NCBI GenBank assembly: GCA_037043455.1
Contig: JAWPHD010011431.1
Coordinates: 20,061-84,060, forward strand
Source of the DNA: Cyrtodaria siliqua
Taxonomy: Eukaryota; Mollusca; Bivalvia; Adapedonta; Hiatellidae
Direction: 5' to 3'
DNA length: 64,000 bases
Part shown: piece by piece, positions 56,629-64,000 of the stretch
Position numbering within the stretch: position 1 is the first letter of the stretch
Layout: each line of letters begins with the position of its first letter
Program-made: the position numbers and the translations under genes
Notes under the pieces: generated by a model
What the model was told of the DNA's origin: nothing
The model's input: the letters and a program-made list of their open reading frames with translations, nothing else
The model's database searches: none

Positions 56629-58335
56629 AACAAGAGGGCCAAGATGGCCATAAATCGATCACCCGTGTACTGGCACATTATCGAACTTCTTCGAAGTCTT
56701 ATGGTCATATACAATCTGTGCAAGTTTGGTTGAGATTGTTCACAAAATGTGGCCTCTGCTGTGTTAACAACATTGACATAAATACACTGAAAAAGTTTGG
56801 TAAAGATCAAATGCAAAATGAAGATGCTAGAGTGTAACACTTGGGGCAGGGCCAGATGTTATCCCATGGCTACATGTAATATATGAGAGCTGTGTGCCTT
56901 GTGGTTTCAGAGAAGATTGTTTAAGTTTTTCCCTATTTACATTACGTCTATGTAAAACATGTGACCCCAGGGTCACAATTTGAACAAACTTGGTAAAGGA
57001 CCATAAATGCAAAATATTAAACCTCTGGCTCTCGCAGTTTCAGAGAACATTTTTTTATGTTTTTCCCTATAAAAGTCTTTGTAAAACTGTGATCCCCTCT
57101 GGCTCTTGTAGTTCCAGAGAAGAAGACTTCAACGTTTTTCCTATACAACTCTATGTAAAACTGTGACCCCCGGGAAGGTTCAAATTTGACCCCAAGAGCC
57201 ACCAGTTGAACACACTTGGTAAAGGACCATAAGCTTATAGCAAATGCAAAATATTAAACCTCTGGCTCTTGCAGTTTCAGAGAAGACGATTTTTTATGTT
57301 ATTTCCTATATAAGTCTATGTAAAACTGTGATCCCGGCGCGGGCCAAAGTTAACACAAGGTCACCATTTGAACAAACTTGGTAGGGGACCATAAGCTTAT
57401 AGCAAATGCAAAATATTAAACCTCTGGCTTTTGCAGTTCCAGAGAAGTAGATTTGTTTCAGTTTTTTGCTATACAAGCCTATGTAAAACTGTGACCACCG
57501 GGGCAGGGCCGAATGTGATCCCAGGGTCATCATTTGAACAAACCTGGTAAAGGACCATAATCTCTTAGTAAATGTAAAATATTAAACCTCTGGCTCTTGT
57601 AGTTCCAGAGAAGAAGATTTTTTATTTTTTGTCCAATACAAGTCTTTGTAAAACTGTGACCCCCGGGGCGGGGCCAAATTTGAAATCAGGATCACCATTT
57701 GAAATAACATGGTACAGGACCATACGCCTATAGCAAATGCAAAATATTAAACATCTGGCTATTGCAGTTTCAGAGAATAAGATTTTTTTCCTATATAAAT
57801 CTATGTAAAACTGTGACCCCCGGGGCGGTGCCAAATTAGACCCCAAGGTCACCATTTGAAGAAAGTTAGTAGAGGACCATAAGCTGATGCTATATGTAAT
57901 ACATGAACGCTCTGCGCCTTGTCATTTCAGAGGACAAGTTTTTTCCTATATAAGTCTATGAAAACATGCAAAATCCCTATATACAAAATTTGGATCCCCA
58001 GGGCATTTTTAACCCCAGAGACTTCATTTGAACAAATTGTATAGTCCAGGCACTGGCAATCATTTTAAAGGGGGAAAAATCGAAATCTGTCTAGCGGTTC
58101 TTGAGAAGAAGATTTTTTAAGGTTTCAACTATATATGGTAATGTCGGCCATCGTGGATGTTGCGAAGATCTAATTTTTACAAATTTGAAAAGCATTTATC
58201 TAAGGATCATACATGTGAAGTTTGGTCAAAATTGGCAGTGCAGTTTCAGAGGAGAAGTCGTTTGAAACAAAAGTTAACGACGACGGACGACGGACGACGG
58301 ACGAAGAGTAATCACAATAGATCACCTTGAGCTCG
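56628..58335 (+). mobile_element. Hairpin-ended repeat element with ~167-bp tandem core, copy B
   Basis: Starts AACAAGAGGGCCAAGATGGC (with GGCC-AAGAT-GGCC fold). About seven core units follow, then GACGGACGAC runs and AGATCACCTTGAGC. Colinear with 29998-31510 but with one more or altered unit. Confidence 0.75.
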
Positions 58336-60050
58336 TGGTATGATGTGATTCAAAAATATAAACATGATAGAGGCCAACCCAAGAAACATGTTTCCTGTAT
58401 ATAACTCTATGTAAACTTTGATTATCGTGGCGGCCATTTTAAATATTTGAAGACCAAAAACACTTGATAGAGGCCAACAACAGGAACATGTATATGATAT
58501 TTAACTAGAATGGAATAAGTGGTAATATGTCGTTTGATAAATGTCCTTAAATTTGACCTAAGTTTATCCATGGTGGCCATCATTGATGACTGGAGGCCCC
58601 ACAAACAGAAGTCCTGAGTGAGGGAGACTAACCCAAAGATCATTGTGATAAGATTCATCAAAATCCTTCAAGCGGTTTCAGAAGATGTCATTTTGATCGT
58701 TTTACTATATAACTCTATGTAAACGTTGGGTCGCTGTGGCTTTGATTATTCGACGATAACTCAAAAACACAAACTTGATACAGACTAATCCAAAGAACAT
58801 GTTTATAGATATTTCACAAGAATGGAATAAGTGATTTCGGAGGATGCTGTTTGGAAATTTGCTTAAATTTAAAACTAATTTTAGCCATGGCGGCCATCTT
58901 GGGTGACCGCAGCCGCAAAAAATCACAATTCTGAGGGGGGACTATCCTAAGGATCATTGTAATGAAGTTTCATCACAAATCCTTCAAGCAGTTCAGAAAA
59001 TAATGTCCTTTTTAACGTTTTCCTAATTATAACTCTATGTAAACTTTGGATCCGCCGTGGCGCCCTTATTCATTATTCGGCGATAACAAAAAAAACCAGA
59101 AACTTTATAGAGGCTAACCCCAAGGAACATGTTTCATGATATTTAACAAAAATGGAATAAGTGGTTTCAGAGATGTCGTTTGAAATTTCCTTAAATTTCA
59201 CCTAGTTTAGTACATGGCTGCCATCTTAGATGACCTGGCGGCCGGGAGAAAAAAACACAAATCTGAGAGGGACTATCCCAAAATACCATGATCATTTTGA
59301 TTTAAGTTTCAATCAAAATCCTTCAAGTTGTTTCAGGGAAGATGTCATTTTTAATGTTTTTACTACTATATAACTCTATGTAAACTTTGTGTCGCTGTGG
59401 CGGCCATTTAGATTATTCGACGATAACGAAAAACACAAACTTGATAGAGGCCAACCCGAGAAACATGTTTGTGATATTTCTCAAGACTGAATAAGCGGTA
59501 TCGTCGTGAGATGTCGTTTGAAATTTCTTAAATTTTGACATAATTTTAGCCATGGCGGCCATCTTGGATGATAGGCAGCCGCAAAAAACAACAATTCGGA
59601 GGGGCTATCCTAAAGAATCATTGTAATGAAGTTCCATCTAAATCCTTCGCGCTTTTTCAGAAAATATGTAATACTTAACGTTTTCCTATATAACTCTATG
59701 TAAACTTTGATTTATTCGAACGATAACGAAAATCACAAACTTGATAGAGTCTAACCCAAGGATCATGTTTATGATATTTCAACAATAATGGTACATAAGT
59801 GGTTTCGGAGATGTCGTTTGAAATTTCCTTTAAATTTGACCTAGTTTTAGACAAGGCGGCCATCTTGGATCACAGGCCGGCCCGGGAAAAACAAAATATG
59901 AGAGGCACTATCCAAAAGATCATTGTGATTTAAGTTTCATCAAAATCCTTCAAGCGGTTTCAGAGAGATGTCATTTTTAATGTTTTCCCTATATAACTCA
60001 TTATGTCAACTTTGGGTCGCTCTGGCGACATTTTGATTATTCGACGATAG
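58336..60050. repeat. ~330-bp satellite array, copy B
   Basis: Colinear with 31511-33535, about 5.5 units. Numerous one-base insertions relative to copy A appear from about 58.9 kb onward. Confidence 0.9.
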
Positions 60051-60179
60051 ACACATTGAAACAAACGAAACAAAGAAATGAAAAACTTAAAAAAAAAAAA
60101 TCAATCAAAATAAAAATATAATAAAAAAGGTTGAAAACACATCAACATTTACTTAAAATAATAATATAAAATAAGGCTT

Positions 60180-61590
60180 TAACAAGGAAAAACGTAGCAT
60201 TTGTAACTTAAATCAAGGGCCTATAACTCTGCTGTTACACGGTTCCGATCTGGCTGGTTTTCGAACTTGTCCGAGCTTTCACTGATATTAACAAATCTGG
60301 TAAGGTTGGTAAATATACGGATGAAACATGAAGGCCACTATCGTTTTTAACGAGGCAACATATAGCATTTTTTAACTAATTCAGGGGCCAGAAGGTCCGC
60401 TGCTGGTGGTTAGATCTGGTTTGTTTTTGTATTTTTCCGAGCTTTCATTGACATTAACGAATCTGGTAAAGTTTAATAAAGATCCGGAAACAAAAATGAA
60501 GGCACCTATCGTCTTAGCGAAGGCAAAATATAGCCTTTTTTAGCTAAATCAAGGGGCCATAACCTCCGCTATTTACTGTTTCGATCTGGCTGGTTTTCGA
60601 TATTTTTCGAGCTTTCATTGACATTAGCAATCTTGTAGAGATTGTTTAAGATCGGATGAAGAAAAATGAAGGCCCTATCGTCTTAAACGATGCAAAATAT
60701 AGCATTTTTAACTAAATCAAGGGCCACAACTCCGGCTGTTACTGGTCCGATCCTGGCTGGTTTTCAAACTTGTCCGAGCTTTCCTTGACATTAACAATCT
60801 GGTAAAGTTTGGTAAAGATCGCCCTATTGCCTTAACGAGACAAAAGTTAACGACGGACGACGGACGGACGGTAGACGGACGGCCAGTAGAACTTAAAATC
60901 TGGTAAAGTTTGGTAAAGATCAGATAAAAAATGAAGGCCCTATCATACTAATGAGGCAAAATATAGCATTTTCAGTGTATAAAGATCAGATGAAAAACAA
61001 ATGCCCCATCATCTTAAAGAAGCAAAATATAGCATTTTTAACTAAATCAAGGGCAATAACTCTGCTGTTACCTGTCCGATCTGGCTGGTTTCGAACTTGT
61101 CCGATCTTTTCATTGGACATTAACAATCTGATAAAGTGTGATACAAGACTCGGATCGAAAAATGAAAGGCCCTATCCCGTCTTACACAAGGGCAAAATCA
61201 TAGCATGTTCAACTAAATACAAGGGCCAATAACTCCGCTGCTACTGCTTCAGTCTGGCTGGTTTTCAAAACTTGTCCGAGTTTTCATTGATATTAACAAT
61301 CTTGCCTAAAGTTTGGTAAAGATCAGAAGAAAATTGGAACATGATGAAGGCCCTGTCGTCTTAACGTGGCAAATATAGCATTTTAAACTAAACCAAGGGC
61401 CCTAACTCAGCTGTTACCTTCGTCCGATATAGCTGGTTTTCAAACTTGTCCCGAGCTTTCATTAATATTAACAATCAATTAAAGTGTGGTAAAAGATCGG
61501 ATGAAAAATGAATGCCCTATCGTCTTAACGAGGTAGAAGTTAACCGACGGGCGGACCGACGTCGGACGACTGACAACTCGCCATCCCATA
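60180..61590. repeat. ~162-bp satellite array, copy B
   Basis: About nine units, colinear with 33650-34930. Many extra single bases (for example GGGCCTATAACTCT, GGTTCCGATC, CTATCCCGTCTTACACAAGG). It joins directly to the second copy of the 48.57-kb segment near 61600. Confidence 0.9.
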
Positions 61591-61880
61591 AGCTCTGTGA
61601 CGGCGAAAAGCAGTAGCATTAAGGTAATTACTCATGCACAGTTAAAGATTTCAGTCCAACTTTAAAAAATCGTTTTTGCAAACACCAATATATGTTGAAA
61701 ATTATGAAATAAGTGACTTTTCTAAAAACATAAAACACGGTTTACACATAGTTCAAACCCACATTAAAGCTTTCGTGTAGACAAATGTGTAAACACAACA
61801 GCAAAACATGCTTAATGCTTATTGATTACCACCCACCACGCATAATCAACTAAACAGTTATGGATTATTTTGTACCCCAC

Positions 61881-62072
61881 CTGTGTGTATTCTCGGTTTG
61901 CAACTGCTGGAGCTGGGAATTTGTTGGTTTACTGCCTGTTTGAATTTCTGCTTCCCCATTCTCTCCATCGATTGCTTTTTCAAGAACGAAGCACTGACAA
62001 CTATATTGATATCGTTGCCATCCTCCTCCCTGTCAAATTCGAAATCGAACAAGGATTAAAGTGTTGCATGTC
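61881..62072 (-). pseudogene. Duplicate of proposed exon 4, frameshifted
   Basis: Splice borders (TTTTAG before GACATG; ACAG|GTGGGG) are kept. Length is 192 nt against 190, and the frame is broken at once by CATGCAACACTTTAATCC versus CATGCCAACTTTAATCC. It is either a dead duplicate or an assembly error. Confidence 0.55.
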
Positions 62073-63448
62073 CTAAAATCAAATGAATAATGTGTGCAAT
62101 GTAATAAACATGTTAATTTTAAAGGACACAACGGCTATGCATGCATAAAATATTCTCGCACACCCCCAACAAATCAAACATTTATAAAGGCGTTTTCTTT
62201 TTGTTCTTCCCGAAACAGCTATTTGAAACACTGATTTTGCAATTGTTTAAAAATAGTTCTTATTTATTTCTAAAACAAGCCGGAATCTTAATATATCACA
62301 GAATCGGCAATCAATGATTTGAATGGCAATGCTGTTTTGGTTAGTGGTATTTTCCTTCACGGCAATCTGTAATTCTCTCATTAATAAATACAAAAGTGTG
62401 TATATAGCCTGTATTGGTCTAACCATTAAAACTTAAGCTTATGCTTTCAGATGTTCGGTGTAAATAATCAATATTAGTACGTCATTCAATTACAAGGTGT
62501 TTTTTGAAGGACATTCATAACATGTTAGTAGTTTTAGAGTTAAAGTTTCAATCTTTGCCTTTTTTCCAAACCATGTCTATTCATCAGAGGCATTTCTATC
62601 TAACGTTTGTTTTGCTGAAGGTCTAGATATGTTTGTTAAGGGTTCACGCGTTTATACAACCACTCCCCGCATCCCTGCCTCAACCGTACCGAAAATTACC
62701 AACACCGATGTTGTCTGATATCAAAATCATGCCTTCTTTTCTTTTCCTTTACCATAACAACAAGTTGGAATTTGGCACACAACTGTCATCGTAATTTCCT
62801 TGGTGCCAATATGATGGACGCTTCTTTCCTTGAATACACTATATTGTATATTGTCATTTTTGCTCTAACAACAAATGGTCCTTTATTTGCACGTGCATAA
62901 TTCCGACGTGCTAATCTTAACGTCTGAACTCAGCAAACTGATGGTTGTCTTAAGCAACCATCATGGTTTATTTGTTGACAATAATGGTTGAAGTAGGAGA
63001 TGTGTGTATTTGCTAGATTTACATCATAACTTTTGATATGCAAGCTGTCTTTATGCACTTATACGATCCGATAATTATACATAGATGCATATAACGTAAG
63101 ATTGTTCAATATTTGATTTATTGTATACATGTAATTCCTATATTAACGCTGATAAAAATAAACCTTAGCACTTTCGGACCACTTGGTCTTCAATACTGCA
63201 CTTTAAATACAAAACAACGAACTTGACGTCATAATGTAAATAATCTTACGTCTGGTTAGCTTATATAATTTGGGTTTATTCATAAGCGTAGTTCATGTGT
63301 GCCGTAAAGTGAAGTTCGTCGTCGTATTGTGTACAAACACATTGCATGTTCAGTATTGAGCTGTTTTATAGCTATACGTCCATATATAACTAGAATGAAG
63401 TATAATTTAAATGGTGTTTAATTAACCAGACTTTAAAAAGATATTTAC

Positions 63449-63531
63449 CAAACTAGTTGACCCCGTTGCTCTATGTAAAGGCACGTGATTACGCCTGCCA
63501 TTTTCTTCTATATTGTCTGAAATGTCTGCCA
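63449..63531 (-). CDS. Duplicate of proposed exon 3, still open
   Basis: Same acceptor (TTTGTTATTTCAG) and donor (TTTG|GTAAAT), 83 nt, open. Encodes ADISDNIEENGRRNHVPLHR and ATGSTSL. It implies a further ZRANB1-like copy whose exons 1 and 2 would lie beyond the right edge of the window. Confidence 0.5.
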
Positions 63532-64000
63532 CTGAAATAACAAATTAGTCAATAAAAAGAAGATATACCGTACCTGTACCGTTTCATACTATACCATACC
63601 ATAACACATACCCAGGCCATACATACCATACTTTACTATAAAGGAACATACCATACCATAACATACCATATCCATCCATATCAAGTATATCATACCATAA
63701 CCACATTACCATACTACATACCATACCACACACCATACTAAACCGCATACCATAACCATACCATACCTACCTAACATCCATACAAGCCATACCATACCAA
63801 TACCAATACCATATACCATACCTTACCATACCATATCCATATCATACCATAGGACCTAACCATACCATAACGTACCGTTCGTACCGGTTCATATCATATC
63901 ATATCATATCATACCGTACCATACCATCTTTACTATACTATTCCAAACATATGAAATACATGCCATGCCATACAATGCCATGCCATGCCATATCATTACC

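Larger units (their letters stand above)
61603..64000. repeat. Right copy of the ~2.4-kb segmental duplication
   Basis: Colinear and same orientation as 48570-50990. It reaches the window end inside the CCATA microsatellite (63590-64000). Confidence 0.92.

Noticed and set aside
48570..64000. OTU deubiquitinase catalytic domain belonging to the ZRANB1-like gene
   Set aside because: I looked for Cys-box and His-box type segments on the minus strand left of 54.4 kb and found none; the space is filled by satellites and a Gypsy element.

Overview
The window is eukaryotic, intron-bearing and dominated by repeats. Nothing in it looks bacterial. Penelope-like and LINE reverse transcriptases, a Ty3/Gypsy element, mariner elements, tRNA-derived SINEs and many arrays of ~160-330 bp tandem units carrying stereotyped phrases (such as GGGCCATAACTC) best fit a mollusc, probably a bivalve. 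That assignment is an inference from repeat style, not a database match.

Layout. 1-5312: a pair of inverted repeats (1-~146 and ~5165-5312) encloses a decayed virus/Polinton-like gene cluster on the minus strand (zinc finger plus packaging-type ATPase, then two small ORFs), a CCT-type microsatellite and a truncated Penelope-like RT. 5.3-12.4 kb: a 107-bp minisatellite, a LINE RT fragment, degenerate repeats, a G4-type tract and a hairpin-ended repeat terminus. 11.8-18.9 kb: two mariner pieces bracket a pair of ~650-bp near-identical direct repeats, a 480-bp MITE and a repeat family whose hairpin loop is flipped between copies. 20.4-21.7 kb: a ~21-bp minisatellite. 22-35 kb (copy A): a pseudogenised ZRANB1/TRABID-like exon, an exon-1-like piece in opposite orientation, another Penelope-like fragment, a full SINE with a 13-bp target duplication, and three consecutive satellite families. 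35.3-36.5 kb: a complete but broken mariner. 38.7-47.7 kb: a decayed Ty3/Gypsy element with PNMA-like Gag. 48.6-56.0 kb: exons of a ZRANB1/TRABID-like gene (copy B) on the minus strand. 56-61.6 kb: the same satellite block as copy A. 61.6-64 kb: a second copy of 48.6-51 kb.

The only convincing host gene is a minus-strand relative of ZRANB1/TRABID, a deubiquitinase with NZF fingers and an ankyrin ubiquitin-binding domain. Four exons can be proposed (55983-55929, 55326-54397, 50488-50406, 49036-48847). They have GT/AG borders and compatible phases (1, 1, 0). No OTU catalytic domain is visible in the window. The order 48.6-51 kb, 54.4-61.6 kb, then a repeat of 48.6-51 kb at 61.6 kb implies a ~13-kb direct tandem duplication continuing past the right edge. 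Copy A is an older, decayed relative that still has a third NZF finger missing from copy B. The last ~5 kb carry many extra single bases relative to their duplicates, so frame breaks there may be assembly error.
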